A stretch of DNA of 64,000 nt, from the NCBI GenBank assembly GCA_001898825.1, contig MKVK01000051.1, forward strand, positions 1 to 64,000, given 5' to 3'. Position 1 is the stretch's first letter. Each line of letters starts with the position of its first letter. The notes beneath the pieces are model-generated. The model was not told the DNA's origin and did no database searches. It worked only from the letters and a program-made list of their open reading frames with translations. Made by a program: the position numbers and the translations under genes. Source of the DNA: Magnetospirillum sp. 64-120 (lineage in GTDB: Bacteria; Pseudomonadota; Alphaproteobacteria; Rhodospirillales; Magnetospirillaceae). Positions 7,813-16,694 of the stretch are shown one piece after another.

Positions 7813-9108
7813 TCAACGATCCCTGGGCGGCGTCCGCAAGTGGACGGTGACCAGGGTTCCCTGGTTCTCGGTGCTTTCCAGGGCGATCGAGCCGCCATGC
7901 AGGTCGACGATCTGCTTGACCATGTGCAGGCCGATGCCCGAGCCCGACAGCTTGTGCGCGTTGCCGGCCCGATAGAAGCGTTCGAAAATGCGATCCTGGT
8001 CGGTGGCGGGGATGCCGATCCCATGGTCGCGCACCGACAGGGTGACGCCGCCGTGACTGGCCCGCAGACGCACCGAGACCGGGGTGTCCTTGGAGTATTT
8101 CAGGGCGTTGGACAGCAGGTTGTTGACCACCAGCGGCAGCAGGTTGGAATCGCCCCAAACCTGGGTGGTGCGCCCCATCTCCAACTCGATCTGCCGCCCG
8201 CCCGAGGCCGCCTGATGGTGGGCCACCGCGGCGCGCAGGATGGGAGCCAGGTCCAGGGCCTGTTCCTGGACGATCATGCGGCCGGTTTCCAATTGTTCGT
8301 CGGCCAGACAGGTGCCGATCAGGTCGATCAGCCGGCTGACGGCGCCGCGAATGGTTTCCAGCCGCGTCAGCATGCCGGAATCCACCTTGGTGGCGCGCAT
8401 CATCAGCATCTGCGCCGCCGAATCGATGATGGCCAAAGGCGTGCGGAATTCATGGCTGACCATGGACAGGAACTGGCGCAACTGCCCCTTGGCCGAAGTT
8501 TCGCGTTCCAGCGCCACCTCGGCGCGTTCCTTGGCCCGGATCAGGGCGTCGTGGCTTTCCACCAGTTCCGCCGTCCGTTCGGCCACCTTCATTTCCAACT
8601 GTTCGTTGGATTGCAGCAACTGACGGTTCAGGCGGTTGATGGTGTCGATGTCGCGCCAGGCACGCAGCGCGCCGACCAGGGCGGTGAACAGCTTTTGCGC
8701 CGTCAGCTCGCTTTTCGCCTTGTAATCGTTGACGTCGTAGCCGACGACCACGTCGCGTTCCGGCGCCTCGCCCGGCTGGCCGGTCCGCAGGATGATGCGG
8801 ATGTCATGGTTTTTCAGGTCGTCGCGCAGGTGACGCACCAGCCGCAGGCCGGAATCCGGGGTTTCCATCACCACGTCCAGCAAAACCACCGGAATGTTCG
8901 GATCGGTTTGCAAGATGGCTGTCGCCTCGGCCGCCGAATGGGCCGAGACCATGGAAAAGCCGCGGCCTTCAAAGCTGAAGTCGCGCAACAGCACCCCGGT
9001 CATGGCATGGACCTGTTCGTCGTCGTCCACCACCAGCACCCGCCATGGCGGCAAGGCGGCGGCCGCGCCTTTCCTTTCACGCAGCTTCAGGGGCGCCGAC
9101 GCGGCCAT
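7813..9108 (-). CDS. Receiver-histidine kinase hybrid (REC-coiled coil-HisKA-HATPase)
   Basis: A 431-residue soluble protein. The N-terminal receiver (about 22-145) has acidic pocket VVDDDE and phospho-acceptor D78 in VVLLDVV, and it includes a GYDVNDYKAKSELT segment seen in receivers of HD-GYP and related regulators. A coiled coil (about 155-210) links it to HisKA with H219 (FLSMVSHEFRTPLA). HATPase motifs are LVVNNLLSNALKYS, VRDHGIGIP and GSGIGLHMV. Receiver-first order suggests that phosphorylation of the receiver controls the kinase. It starts 6 bases after the OmpR-type regulator, its probable phosphotransfer partner. Confidence 0.9.
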   Translation of the reverse strand: MAASAPLKLRERKGAAAALPPWRVLVVDDDEQVHAMTGVLLRDFSFEGRGFSMVSAHSAAEATAILQTDPNIPVVLLDVVMETPDSGLRLVRHLRDDLKNHDIRIILRTGQPGEAPERDVVVGYDVNDYKAKSELTAQKLFTALVGALRAWRDIDTINRLNRQLLQSNEQLEMKVAERTAELVESHDALIRAKERAEVALERETSAKGQLRQFLSMVSHEFRTPLAIIDSAAQMLMMRATKVDSGMLTRLETIRGAVSRLIDLIGTCLADEQLETGRMIVQEQALDLAPILRAAVAHHQAASGGRQIELEMGRTTQVWGDSNLLPLVVNNLLSNALKYSKDTPVSVRLRASHGGVTLSVRDHGIGIPATDQDRIFERFYRAGNAHKLSGSGIGLHMVKQIVDLHGGSIALESTENQGTLVTVHLRTPPRDR

Positions 9109-9114
9109 CGTTCG

Positions 9115-9837
9115 TCATCCCCCCTGCTTGACCAGCACCGGGGCAGTGAAGGCATAGCCGGTGCCGTGCACCGCCTCGATGGGCAGTTCACGGCCCAAGG
9201 CTTCCGCCCCCTTGGCCCGCAGCCGACGGACCATGGAGTCCACCGAGCGGTCGCCGGCATCCCATTCCCGTTTTCCCAGCGCCTTGAAGATCGCCGAACG
9301 CGACACCGGCTCGCCGGGATGTTCCACCAGCAGCGACACGAAGACCCGTTCGTTGGCGGTCAGCTTGGTGGCCTCACCTTGCGGCGACACCAAGGCCCAG
9401 GCCAATTGGTCGTAAATCCAGTGGGTATGGGAATCGTTGGTGGCGGGGGTCTCGGCGGCGGCAACGCCGGAAACGCCGGTCAGGCGCCGCGACAGCGACC
9501 GCACCTGGGCTTCCAGTTCACGCAGTTCCACCGGCTTGACCAGATAGACGTCGGCGCCGATTTCCAGCCCGACCACCCGGTCCACGTTCACGCCGCGCGC
9601 CGTCAGCATGATGATGCCGACGTCCGAGGTGTCGCGCAGACGCTTGGCGATGGAAAAGCCATCCTCGCCGGGCAGGTTGATGTCCAGGATGATCAGGTCG
9701 GCGGGGCGTTCCGCCAGGGACCGGTCCAGGGCGGCCCCGTCCTCGCACCCGACCACCGCATGTCCGCAGGCGGTCAGATATTCCACCACGTCGGCCCTTA
9801 GCGAGGCCTCGTCCTCGACAACGGCAATCCGCGCCAT
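9115..9837 (-). CDS. OmpR-family response regulator
   Basis: A 240-residue DNA-binding regulator. The receiver starts RIAVVEDE with D52 (LIILDINLPGEDG), switch T in IMLTARG and conserved lysine in VYLVKPVE. The C-terminal winged helix (about 150-235) has the LTANERVFVSLLVEHPGEPVSR and SVDSMVRRLRAK elements. I chose ATG 9837 because a G-rich ribosome-binding site precedes it and receivers normally begin at this point; an upstream in-frame ATG at 9861 adds 8 residues. It is the first gene of the six-gene signalling operon and is preceded by an inverted repeat that could be its own operator. Confidence 0.92.
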   Translation of the reverse strand: MARIAVVEDEASLRADVVEYLTACGHAVVGCEDGAALDRSLAERPADLIILDINLPGEDGFSIAKRLRDTSDVGIIMLTARGVNVDRVVGLEIGADVYLVKPVELRELEAQVRSLSRRLTGVSGVAAAETPATNDSHTHWIYDQLAWALVSPQGEATKLTANERVFVSLLVEHPGEPVSRSAIFKALGKREWDAGDRSVDSMVRRLRAKGAEALGRELPIEAVHGTGYAFTAPVLVKQGG

Positions 9838-9854
9838 GTCACCCCCGGCTGTGC

Positions 9855-9879
9855 GCTCCATTGTTTATCAAAATGGAGC
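9855..9879 (-). promoter_or_regulatory. Inverted repeat upstream of the OmpR-type regulator (candidate operator)
   Basis: Two perfect 8-base arms, GCTCCATT at 9855-9862 and AATGGAGC at 9872-9879, flank a 9-base AT-rich spacer. The right end is 18 bases from the regulator's ATG. An OmpR-type regulator often binds its own promoter, though such sites are usually direct repeats; the hyphenated palindrome could instead serve another dimeric regulator. A TTTGAC at minus-strand 9899-9894 could be a -35 element but no good -10 is seen. Confidence 0.4.
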
Positions 9880-9905
9880 ATTTTCAGGCCGCCGCGTCAA
9901 ATGAC

Positions 9906-9939
9906 TCGTCTTGTTTCAGCCGAAGCTGAAACAAGACGA
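9906..9939 (-). terminator. Perfect 15-bp hairpin with CGAA loop
   Basis: Arms at 9906-9920 and 9925-9939 are exact complements around the 4-base loop CGAA. It lies 68 bases after the stop of the DnaA-like gene and before the signalling operon, all on the minus strand. The stem would end transcription of the DnaA-like gene, but there is no U tract on either side, so it may work as an attenuator, an mRNA 3'-end stabiliser or a protein site instead. Confidence 0.5.
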
Positions 9940-10007
9940 TGTCTTAAGAATGGCCCGTGCCGGGCTGCTCAGTCGCCGCTCGGGCTTTAAAGATGGACCG
10001 AACGGAC

Positions 10008-10373
10008 TCACGCCTTGGGGGCGACGATCTTTTCCACCAGCTTGACCAGCAGGCGATCCATGCGGGCGGCCCACACTTCGTCGCTGTCGATCATTTCGCG
10101 GCAGCGGCGGAAGGCCCGCAACACGGTGGTGTGGCTGCGGCCGCCGAACACCCGGCCCAGTTCGGGCAGCGAGCACGAGGTCAACAGGCGCGCATAGTAC
10201 ATGGCGGCCATGCGCGGCTTCCACAGACGATGGTCGCGGGAATGCACCATCATCTCGCGCTCGGTCAGACCGAATTCGGCGGCGACCAAAGCGATCACGT
10301 CGGCAACGAACGGATCGCTGACTTTGTAGCGCAGGGGCGTGGCCGAGCGGATTTCAGCAAGAGCGACGGACAT
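10008..10373 (-). CDS. Stand-alone DnaA domain IV-like DNA-binding protein
   Basis: A 121-residue protein that matches only the C-terminal DNA-binding domain of DnaA. Residues 18-95 hold the helix pattern with the DnaA signature, here GGRSHTTVLRAFRRC (GR-x-HTTV is the DnaA-box-reading motif), and the preceding RDHRLWKPRMAAMYYAR corresponds to the SR...PR-x-IAMYL region. There is no AAA+ or oligomerisation domain. It could bind DnaA boxes and compete with DnaA, or be a repurposed regulator. The ATG is preceded by a hairpin that holds the ribosome-binding site in its loop (10375-10392). It stands alone, upstream of the signalling operon. Confidence 0.82.
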   Translation of the reverse strand: MSVALAEIRSATPLRYKVSDPFVADVIALVAAEFGLTEREMMVHSRDHRLWKPRMAAMYYARLLTSCSLPELGRVFGGRSHTTVLRAFRRCREMIDSDEVWAARMDRLLVKLVEKIVAPKA

Positions 10374-10374
10374 G

Positions 10375-10392
10375 GGATTACCCCTTTAATCC
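10375..10392 (-). promoter_or_regulatory. Small hairpin presenting the DnaA-like gene's ribosome-binding site
   Basis: On the minus strand GGATTA (10392-10387) pairs with TAATCC (10380-10375) and the 6-base loop is AAGGGG, the Shine-Dalgarno sequence. The ATG begins 2 bases after the stem. A 6-bp AT-containing stem is weak, so it may tune rather than block translation. Confidence 0.45.
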
Positions 10393-10507
10393 AAAATGAC
10401 TTCCTGCCTCTTATTGTGCGTATGTGCGTTATATCAGCCACCCGCGATATGAAATTCGTTGTGTCGAAAAGTGACGGAGCCTTAACCGTCCTGTGACAAA
10501 AGGCATA

Positions 10508-11443
10508 TCACCCCAGACGCATCTGGAAGCCCCGCACCGCCCCCACCAAAGCCCGGCGGGCCCCCGGCTCCATGGCCGAATGGCCGGCGTCGGCCACCAT
10601 GTCCAGGCGGGCGCCGGGCCATTGCCGCGCCAGTTCGTCGGCTGTCACCGGCGGGCACACCACGTCGTAACGTCCTTGCACCAGATGGGCCGGCAGGTGA
10701 CGGATACGCTCCATGCCGGCCAAAAGCTGCCCGGGCTTCAGGAAGCCGCCATGGACCATGTAATGGCATTCCATGCGCGCCAGGGACAGGGCCGAGGCCG
10801 CGTCCATCTCGGTGGGCGCGTCACGCGGCACCAGCCGGGCGCAGGCTTCTTCGTACGCGCACCACAGCCGTGCCGCCGGCAGGTGGACGGCCGGATCGGG
10901 ATTCATCAGGCGGCGGTGATAGGCGGCCAGCAGATCGTCGCTTTCGCCGTTCACATGCTCGCGGAAACGGCGGTGGGCCTCGGGGAAGAAGGTTCCCATG
11001 CCGTGCAGGAACCATTCGGTCTCGATGGGACGGAACAGGAAGATGCCGCGCAACACGAAACCCAAGGTCCGCTCGGGGTAGGCCTGACCATAGGCCAAGG
11101 ACAGCGTGCTGCCCCACGAGCCGCCGAACAGCAGCCATTTGTCCACCGCCAGATGGTGACGCAGGCGTTCCATGTCCTCCACCAGATGGCCGGTGGTGTT
11201 GGCGTGGGTCTCGGCATTGGGGGTGGAACGGCCGCAACCGCGCTGGTCGAACAAAACGATGCGCCAGTATGCGGGGTCGAAATAGCGCCGATAGGCCGGC
11301 GCCGTCCCCGATCCCGGACCACCATGGACGAACAGCACCGGCATACCGGTGGGATTGCCCGACACCTCCCAATAAAGGCTGTGTCCGTCGCCCACGTCCA
11401 GCATGCCGCTGGCATGGGCTTCGATGGGAGGAAACAGGTCCAT
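10508..11443 (-). CDS. pip: Proline iminopeptidase (prolyl aminopeptidase)
   Basis: A 311-residue alpha/beta hydrolase that removes N-terminal proline from peptides. Motifs are the oxyanion HGGPGSG, DQRGCGRS, and the nucleophile elbow GGSWGS. The acid and base are in QGRYDVVCPP and DAGHSAMEP. I chose ATG 11443 (MDLFPPIEAHASG) because relatives begin at this PEIE-like segment; a longer TTG-initiated frame at 11482 adds 13 residues. It is transcribed divergently from queA across 59 bases. Length and motif order fit S33-family Pip closely. Confidence 0.93.
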   Translation of the reverse strand: MDLFPPIEAHASGMLDVGDGHSLYWEVSGNPTGMPVLFVHGGPGSGTAPAYRRYFDPAYWRIVLFDQRGCGRSTPNAETHANTTGHLVEDMERLRHHLAVDKWLLFGGSWGSTLSLAYGQAYPERTLGFVLRGIFLFRPIETEWFLHGMGTFFPEAHRRFREHVNGESDDLLAAYHRRLMNPDPAVHLPAARLWCAYEEACARLVPRDAPTEMDAASALSLARMECHYMVHGGFLKPGQLLAGMERIRHLPAHLVQGRYDVVCPPVTADELARQWPGARLDMVADAGHSAMEPGARRALVGAVRGFQMRLG

Positions 11444-11502
11444 GGACGAATGCTCTTTGCAAGGGTTGACGTAGCGGGGCAATCCACCCTAAACCCGCCG
11501 CC

Positions 11503-12537
11503 ATGGACGTCAACCTCTTCGATTTCGACCTGGCCCGCGAATTGATCGCCGAACGGCCCGTGGTCCCCCGCGATTCCGCCCGCCTGCTGCATGTGGCGCC
11601 GGGCGGCCTGGACGACGCCTGCGTGCGCGACCTGCCACGTTTCCTGCGCCCCGGCGACATTCTGGTCAGCAACGACACCCGCGTCATTCCCGCCCGCCTG
11701 TTCGGCCGCAAGGGTGAAGGCGGGGTCGAGCTGACGCTGCATGAACGGATCGGCCTGGACAGTTGGAAGGCCTTCGCCCGGCCGGCCAAGAAGCTGCGCC
11801 CCGGCGACCGCGTGCGTTTCGCCGACGACTTCAGCGCCGAAGTGGCCGAAAAGGGCGAAGCCGGCGAGGTCACCCTGCGCTTCGACCGCGGCGGCGACGA
11901 CCTGATGCTGGCGCTGGACGCTTACGGCAAGCTGCCGCTGCCGCCTTATATCCGCAAGGGCTGCGCCGACGAGCGTGACCGCGACGATTACCAGACCCTG
12001 TTCGCCCGGGAAAAGGGCGCGGTGGCCGCCCCCACCGCCGGGTTGCATTTCACCCCTGATTTGCTGGCCGCCATTGATGCCGCCGGCATCCTGCGCACCA
12101 CCCTGACCCTACATGTGGGCGCCGGCACCTTCCTGCCGGTCAAGGTGGACGACACCAAGGATCACCGCATGCATTCGGAACGCGGCGTGGTGACGCCCGA
12201 AACCGCCGATCTGGTCAACCGCGCCAAGGCGGCGGGAGGCCGGGTGGTGGCGGTGGGCACCACCAGCTTGCGGCTGCTGGAAAGCGCCGCCGGCGAAGAC
12301 GGAAACTTGCGTCCCTTCGACGGCGCCACCGACATCTTCATCACGCCCGGCTACCGCTTCAAGCTGGTTGACGTGCTGATGACCAATTTCCATCTGCCCA
12401 AATCCACCCTGTTCATGCTGGTTTCCGCCTTCGCCGGGCTGGACCGCATGCAGGCGGCCTATGCCCATGCCATGGCGGCAGGCTATCGTTTCTATTCCTA
12501 TGGCGATTCCTGCCTGCTGGAACGAAAGGACGCGTAA
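11503..12537 (+). CDS. queA: S-adenosylmethionine:tRNA ribosyltransferase-isomerase
   Basis: A 344-residue enzyme that moves the ribosyl part of SAM onto 7-aminomethyl-7-deazaguanine in tRNA to make epoxyqueuosine. Recognisable blocks are [14 protein letters not shown] at the start, [43 protein letters not shown] and [19 protein letters not shown]. It forms an operon with tgt, whose GTG follows the queA stop with no gap. The two act consecutively in queuosine synthesis in the cytoplasm. Confidence 0.98.
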   Translation: MDVNLFDFDLARELIAERPVVPRDSARLLHVAPGGLDDACVRDLPRFLRPGDILVSNDTRVIPARLFGRKGEGGVELTLHERIGLDSWKAFARPAKKLRPGDRVRFADDFSAEVAEKGEAGEVTLRFDRGGDDLMLALDAYGKLPLPPYIRKGCADERDRDDYQTLFAREKGAVAAPTAGLHFTPDLLAAIDAAGILRTTLTLHVGAGTFLPVKVDDTKDHRMHSERGVVTPETADLVNRAKAAGGRVVAVGTTSLRLLESAAGEDGNLRPFDGATDIFITPGYRFKLVDVLMTNFHLPKSTLFMLVSAFAGLDRMQAAYAHAMAAGYRFYSYGDSCLLERKDA

Positions 12538-13665
12538 GTGACCCAGTTCGGTTTCCAAGTCCACGCCACCGACGGCGCCGCCCGTCTGGGCACGGTGATG
12601 ACCGCCCACGGCCCCATGGACACCCCGGCCTTCATGCCGGTGGGCACCGCCGGCACGGTCAAGGCGATGATGCCCGAAAGCGTCGCCGCCACCGGCGCCC
12701 AGACCATTCTGGGCAACACCTACCACCTGATGCTGCGCCCCGGCGCCGAACGGGTGGGACGCTTGGGCGGCTTGCATGAATTCATGCAGTGGAAAGGCCC
12801 GATCCTGACCGATTCCGGCGGCTTCCAGGTGATGAGCCTGGCCAAGTTGCGCAAGATGACCGAGGAAGGAGTGGCCTTTCAGTCGCATATCGACGGCTCG
12901 CGCCACATGCTGACCCCGGAACGGTCCATGCAGATCCAGCACCTGCTGGATGCCGACATCACCATGGCCTTCGACGAATGCACACCGTTTCCCGCCACCG
13001 AGCAGCAAGCCGCCGAGTCCATGCGGCTGTCCATGCGCTGGGCCGTGCGTTCCAAGGACGCCTTCGTGCAGCGCGACGGCTACGGCCTGTTCGGCATCGT
13101 CCAGGGCGGCGTCTATCAGGATTTGCGCGAAGAATCGGCCAAGGCGCTGCAGGGCATCGGCTTCGACGGTTACGCCATCGGCGGGCTGGCGGTAGGCGAA
13201 GGCCAGGAACTGATGTTCGCCACCTTGGATTTCACCACGCCGCTTTTGCCCGCCGACCGGCCGCGCTACCTGATGGGGGTGGGCAAGCCGTCGGACATCG
13301 TCGGCGCCGTGCTGCGCGGCGTCGACATGTTCGACTGCGTCATGCCGACCCGGTCGGGCCGCACCGCCCAGGGCTTCACCCGACGCGGCACGGTGAACCT
13401 GCGCAACGCCCGGCACCAGGACGACCCGCGCCCGCTGGACGAGCACTGTTCCTGCCCGGCCTGCCGTCAATACAGCCGCGCCTATCTGCACCATCTGATC
13501 CGCTCGGAAGAGATTCTGGGGCCGATGCTGCTGACCTGGCACAACATCCAATTCTATCAGGACGTGATGAAGGGCCTGCGTCAGGCCATCGGCGAAGGCC
13601 GGGTGCAGCAATTCGCCGCCGACTTCCTGGCCGCCGAGTCACAAGGTGACATCGCACCGTTGTAA
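12538..13665 (+). CDS. tgt: tRNA-guanine transglycosylase
   Basis: A 375-residue enzyme that swaps G34 of the tRNA wobble position for preQ1. Active-site segments are [12 protein letters not shown] (proton-acceptor Asp), [18 protein letters not shown] and the nucleophile region [13 protein letters not shown]. The zinc site is [16 protein letters not shown]. It starts with GTG directly after the queA stop (TAAGTG), so translation is probably coupled. Normal length and all metal ligands are present. Confidence 0.98.
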   Translation: MTQFGFQVHATDGAARLGTVMTAHGPMDTPAFMPVGTAGTVKAMMPESVAATGAQTILGNTYHLMLRPGAERVGRLGGLHEFMQWKGPILTDSGGFQVMSLAKLRKMTEEGVAFQSHIDGSRHMLTPERSMQIQHLLDADITMAFDECTPFPATEQQAAESMRLSMRWAVRSKDAFVQRDGYGLFGIVQGGVYQDLREESAKALQGIGFDGYAIGGLAVGEGQELMFATLDFTTPLLPADRPRYLMGVGKPSDIVGAVLRGVDMFDCVMPTRSGRTAQGFTRRGTVNLRNARHQDDPRPLDEHCSCPACRQYSRAYLHHLIRSEEILGPMLLTWHNIQFYQDVMKGLRQAIGEGRVQQFAADFLAAESQGDIAPL

Positions 13666-13672
13666 CCAGGAA

Positions 13673-13687
13673 TATTGCGGCGCAATA
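13673..13687 (+). promoter_or_regulatory. Short inverted repeat before the truncated haemoglobin gene
   Basis: TATTGC-GGC-GCAATA is a perfect 6-bp inverted repeat with a 3-base centre, 8 bases after the tgt stop and 37 bases before the haemoglobin ATG. It is followed by an AT-rich stretch (TATTATTTTTATGG) that could hold a -10 element. It may be an operator for a regulator of the haemoglobin gene. No family consensus is recognised with confidence. Confidence 0.35.
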
Positions 13688-13724
13688 ATCGCGTATTATT
13701 TTTATGGTTATAGAGAGGCAGCAG

Positions 13725-14129
13725 ATGGACCAGGGCGAGCGCGAGGATCGGATTTATCGCATGGTGGTTCGCTTCTACGAGCTGGGCAACGCCGACCCCA
13801 TCCTGGCGCCCGTCTTCGCCAAGGCCATCACCAACTTCCCCGAGCATTTCAAGGTGGTGGCGGATTTCTGGTCGCACGCCCTTTACGGCACCGGCCGCTA
13901 CAAGGGGCACCCCTTCCCCGTCCACATGCATCTGGATTTCGGCCCCGAGGCCTTCGGCGCCTGGCTGTCGTGCTTCACCCAGGCATGCAACGAGGTGCTG
14001 ACCCCGATGGAGGCGCAGAACGCCCTGGGCCGGGCCCGGCACATGACCGAAAGCTTCAAGGTCGGCCTGTTCCCCTTCACCCTTCCCGACGGCACCCCAT
14101 CGCGCATGCCGCCCAAGAAGGAATCATAA
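13725..14129 (+). CDS. Group III truncated haemoglobin
   Basis: A 134-residue 2-on-2 globin of the P (group III) type. Landmarks are FYELGNADPILAPVF, the FWSHALYGTGRYKG block with invariant Trp, and HPFPVHMHL with proximal His67. Such proteins bind O2, NO or peroxide in microaerobic bacteria. ATG 13725 has GAGAGG about 7 bases upstream; the earlier ATG at 13704 has no such site. It follows tgt by 59 bases and ends at a strong bidirectional terminator. The C-terminus is lysine-rich (PPKKES). Confidence 0.87.
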   Translation: MDQGEREDRIYRMVVRFYELGNADPILAPVFAKAITNFPEHFKVVADFWSHALYGTGRYKGHPFPVHMHLDFGPEAFGAWLSCFTQACNEVLTPMEAQNALGRARHMTESFKVGLFPFTLPDGTPSRMPPKKES

Positions 14130-14130
14130 A

Positions 14131-14158
14131 AAAAAGGGGGCGTCAGCGCCCCCTTTTT
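14131..14158. terminator. Bidirectional rho-independent terminator
   Basis: AAAAAGGGGGCG pairs perfectly with CGCCCCCTTTTT across the loop TCAG. It ends with a T run on both strands. It separates the rightward truncated haemoglobin gene (stop 14129) from the leftward lipoprotein gene (stop 14179). Confidence 0.95.
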
Positions 14159-14178
14159 CAGGAAACCGGGGCAGCCCC

Positions 14179-14772
14179 CTAATTCATCACCCAGCGCGAC
14201 AGATAGGTGCGCACCAAGCTTTCCATCTGGGTGTCGATGTCGCGGATCAGACCTTCGGACAATTCGAACAACACCTTGTCGCGTTCGTTCAAGGTCGCGC
14301 CCTCGGCCACCGTGTGGGTGCGGGTGGCCCGCGCCACCACGTCGGCGATGGGGAAATGGCGTTCGTCCAAAATCTGGATCGCCACGTCCAGGCTGCCGTC
14401 ATAGCGTTCCGACTGCTGGTCCTTGAACATGCCGGTGAAGCCCTTGTCGGTGGACAGCGGCACTTCCACCACCTTGGCGTCCTTGATCAGCACCCGGGCG
14501 AAGCCGGATTTGCCCATGGGACGCAGACGATCCTGGGCCCAGCGCACGGTGGCGTTTTCCGGCGACAGCGGCATCAGGTGTTCCACATTGGGCTTGCGGC
14601 CCGTCGGCTGGTATTCGGGGACGATTTCAAGCTGGCCCACATTCAGTTGGAACGGGCGCTTGTCGGCGAAGGACAGCTCGGGCAGCTTTTGCACCACCGG
14701 CTGGGATTCGCAGGCGGCCAGGGCCAGGGCGCCGGCCAGGGCCAGCATCAGGCGGGAAAGGCGGAAGGACAT
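14179..14772 (-). CDS. Conserved lipoprotein of unknown function
   Basis: A 197-residue exported lipoprotein. Residues 1-20 form a signal peptide ending in the lipobox LALAAC, so Cys20 would be lipidated; ES after Cys does not signal inner-membrane retention. The mature part has a folded-looking LNVGQLEIVPEYQPTG segment and a helical C-terminus (LFELSEGLIRDIDTQMESLVRTYL). I do not recognise a characterised family, although similar proteins occur in alphaproteobacteria. It stands 57 bases downstream of hslO and may be transcribed with it or on its own. Confidence 0.75.
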   Translation of the reverse strand: MSFRLSRLMLALAGALALAACESQPVVQKLPELSFADKRPFQLNVGQLEIVPEYQPTGRKPNVEHLMPLSPENATVRWAQDRLRPMGKSGFARVLIKDAKVVEVPLSTDKGFTGMFKDQQSERYDGSLDVAIQILDERHFPIADVVARATRTHTVAEGATLNERDKVLFELSEGLIRDIDTQMESLVRTYLSRWVMN

Positions 14773-14829
14773 GGCAAATCCCTAGGTGTTTGGATGGGCT
14801 GCCCTATTGTGGCGTTGCAACAGCCCGCG

Positions 14830-15762
14830 TCAAGCCTTGGACGACTTGGTGGGCGGATTGTAAGCCTTTTCCAGCTCGTCATCGCCGAAGGCATAGGTGG
14901 TGCGGCAGAATTCGCAGGTGATCGCCACCTTGCCGCTATCGTCCTTCAGGTCTTCGATCTCGGCCCGCGGAATGGATTGCAGCATGCGCACCACCGCCTG
15001 TTCGGAACAGCGGCAGCGGGCAATCAGCGGCTTGGCGTCCCACTGGTTCAGGCCTTCGCCGTGGAACAGGCGATGCAGCAGGGTCTCGCCAGCCAGTTCG
15101 GTGGACAGCATTTCGGCGGCGGTGACGCTGGCCATCAGCACCGAAGCGGTCTGCCAGGCGTCGTCGGCGTCGTCGGCGGTCAGGATGGGGGCGCCCGCCT
15201 GGTTGGCCGGCATGCGCTGGATCATCAGCGCCGCGGCGCGCCAGCCCCGGCCGTCGGCGGGGGGCGCCGAAACCAGCGCCACCTTGGTGTCCAGCTGTTC
15301 GGACTGGGCGAAATAGGCCTGGGCGCAATCCGCCAGGGTGTCGCCGGACAGGTCGACGATGCCCTGATAGCGCTCCACCTTCAGCCCCTGATCGACGGTA
15401 AAGGCCAGATAGCCGCTGCCCAGCAGGTTGGGAACCGGCGCGCCTTCGGCGGCGGCGGCCACCTTTTCGGCGTCGAAGCGGGCATAGCCGCGCATGGCGC
15501 CGGCACTGGTGATGTCGGCCACCACCAGCGACACCGGGCCTTGGCCCTGGGCCTGCAGGGTGAAGACGCCGTCATATTTCAACGACCCGGCCAGCACCCC
15601 GGCCAAAGCCAGGGTCTCGGCCAAAAGCGCGCCCACGCGTGACGGATAATCGTGGCCGTCCACCACGCCATGGGCGGCGTCTCCCAACCGCACCAAACGG
15701 CCGCGCACCAAGCCGCCCGCCAGTTGGAACGGAATGATGACGTCGTCGGCGGGCAAGTTCAC
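14830..15762 (-). CDS. hslO: Redox-regulated chaperone Hsp33
   Basis: A 310-residue cytoplasmic holdase activated by oxidative unfolding. The N-terminal domain contains the typical [16 protein letters not shown] and [17 protein letters not shown] stretches. The C-terminal zinc site is complete: RCRCSE and TCEFCR. I chose GTG 15762, whose GTGA overlaps the argF stop by 4 bases, because homology begins there; the open frame extends far upstream inside argF without meaning. It is the third gene of argD-argF-hslO, a linkage seen in many alphaproteobacteria. Confidence 0.94.
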   Translation of the reverse strand: MNLPADDVIIPFQLAGGLVRGRLVRLGDAAHGVVDGHDYPSRVGALLAETLALAGVLAGSLKYDGVFTLQAQGQGPVSLVVADITSAGAMRGYARFDAEKVAAAAEGAPVPNLLGSGYLAFTVDQGLKVERYQGIVDLSGDTLADCAQAYFAQSEQLDTKVALVSAPPADGRGWRAAALMIQRMPANQAGAPILTADDADDAWQTASVLMASVTAAEMLSTELAGETLLHRLFHGEGLNQWDAKPLIARCRCSEQAVVRMLQSIPRAEIEDLKDDSGKVAITCEFCRTTYAFGDDELEKAYNPPTKSSKA

Positions 15763-16694
15763 AGCAGACACCACGACAGAATGCCCTTTTGCACGTGCAG
15801 GCGGTTTTCCGCCTCGTCCCACACCACCGATTGCGGGCCGTCCATCACCTGGTCGGTGACTTCCTCGTTGCGGTGGGCCGGCAGGCAATGCATGAACAGC
15901 GCGTCGGGCGCGGCCTTGGCCATCAGCGCTTCGTTGACCTGATAAGGCGACAACAGCGCGTGACGGTTGGTGTCGGTGCAGCCCATGGACACCCAGGTGT
16001 CGGTGATCACCAGATGGCTGTCGGCGACCGCCGCCTGCGGGTCGGTGCCCAAGCTCACCTTGGCGCCCTGGGCGCGGGCCCATTCCACCACCTTGGCGTC
16101 GGGCATCAGTTCCGACGGACAGGCCAGACGCATTTCGAAATTGAAATGGCCGGCGGCCTGAATCCAGCTGGCGGCCACGTTGTTGCCGTCGCCCACCCAG
16201 GTCACCACCTTGCCGTCCAGCGGCCCGCGATGTTCGGCGAACGTCATCAGGTCGGCCATCACCTGGCAGGGATGGGTGTCGTCGGTCAGGCCGTTGATCA
16301 CCGGGACGGTGGCGTATTCGGACAATTGCGCCAGCTTGTCGGGATCGTCGGTGCGGATCATGATGGCGTCCACATAGCGCGACAGCACACGGGCGGTGTC
16401 GGCGATGGTTTCGCCACGGCCCAGCTGGGTGTCACCCTTGGACAACACGATGGTTTCGCCGCCCAATTGCTTCATGCCGGTTTCGAACGACACGCGGGTG
16501 CGGGTGGACGGCTTTTCGAAGATCATCGCCAACACCCGGCCCGACAGCGGCTTGGGGCTGCCGAAAGGCTGGTCGCCACGCTTGTAGGCGGCGCCCAGGT
16601 CCAGGATGCGACGCAAGGTTTCGGTGTCGAAGCGGTCCAGGTCCAGGAAATGGCGGATCTGGCCGGCCCGGGTGCGGCCCGGATTGACGGTCAT
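15759..16694 (-). CDS. argF: Ornithine carbamoyltransferase
   Basis: A 311-residue enzyme making citrulline from ornithine and carbamoyl phosphate. Substrate motifs are [13 protein letters not shown] (carbamoyl phosphate), [16 protein letters not shown]-like (ITDTWVSMG) and [12 protein letters not shown] (ornithine loop). ATG 16694 overlaps the argD stop by 4 bases. It shares an operon with argD, the preceding arginine-pathway step, and hslO. All active-site segments are intact. Confidence 0.97.
   Translation of the reverse strand: MTVNPGRTRAGQIRHFLDLDRFDTETLRRILDLGAAYKRGDQPFGSPKPLSGRVLAMIFEKPSTRTRVSFETGMKQLGGETIVLSKGDTQLGRGETIADTARVLSRYVDAIMIRTDDPDKLAQLSEYATVPVINGLTDDTHPCQVMADLMTFAEHRGPLDGKVVTWVGDGNNVAASWIQAAGHFNFEMRLACPSELMPDAKVVEWARAQGAKVSLGTDPQAAVADSHLVITDTWVSMGCTDTNRHALLSPYQVNEALMAKAAPDALFMHCLPAHRNEEVTDQVMDGPQSVVWDEAENRLHVQKGILSWCLL

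Noticed and set aside
15763-16083. Longer Hsp33 reading frame reaching into argF
   Set aside because: The extension is an alternate frame of argF, with no Hsp33 similarity before GTG 15762.
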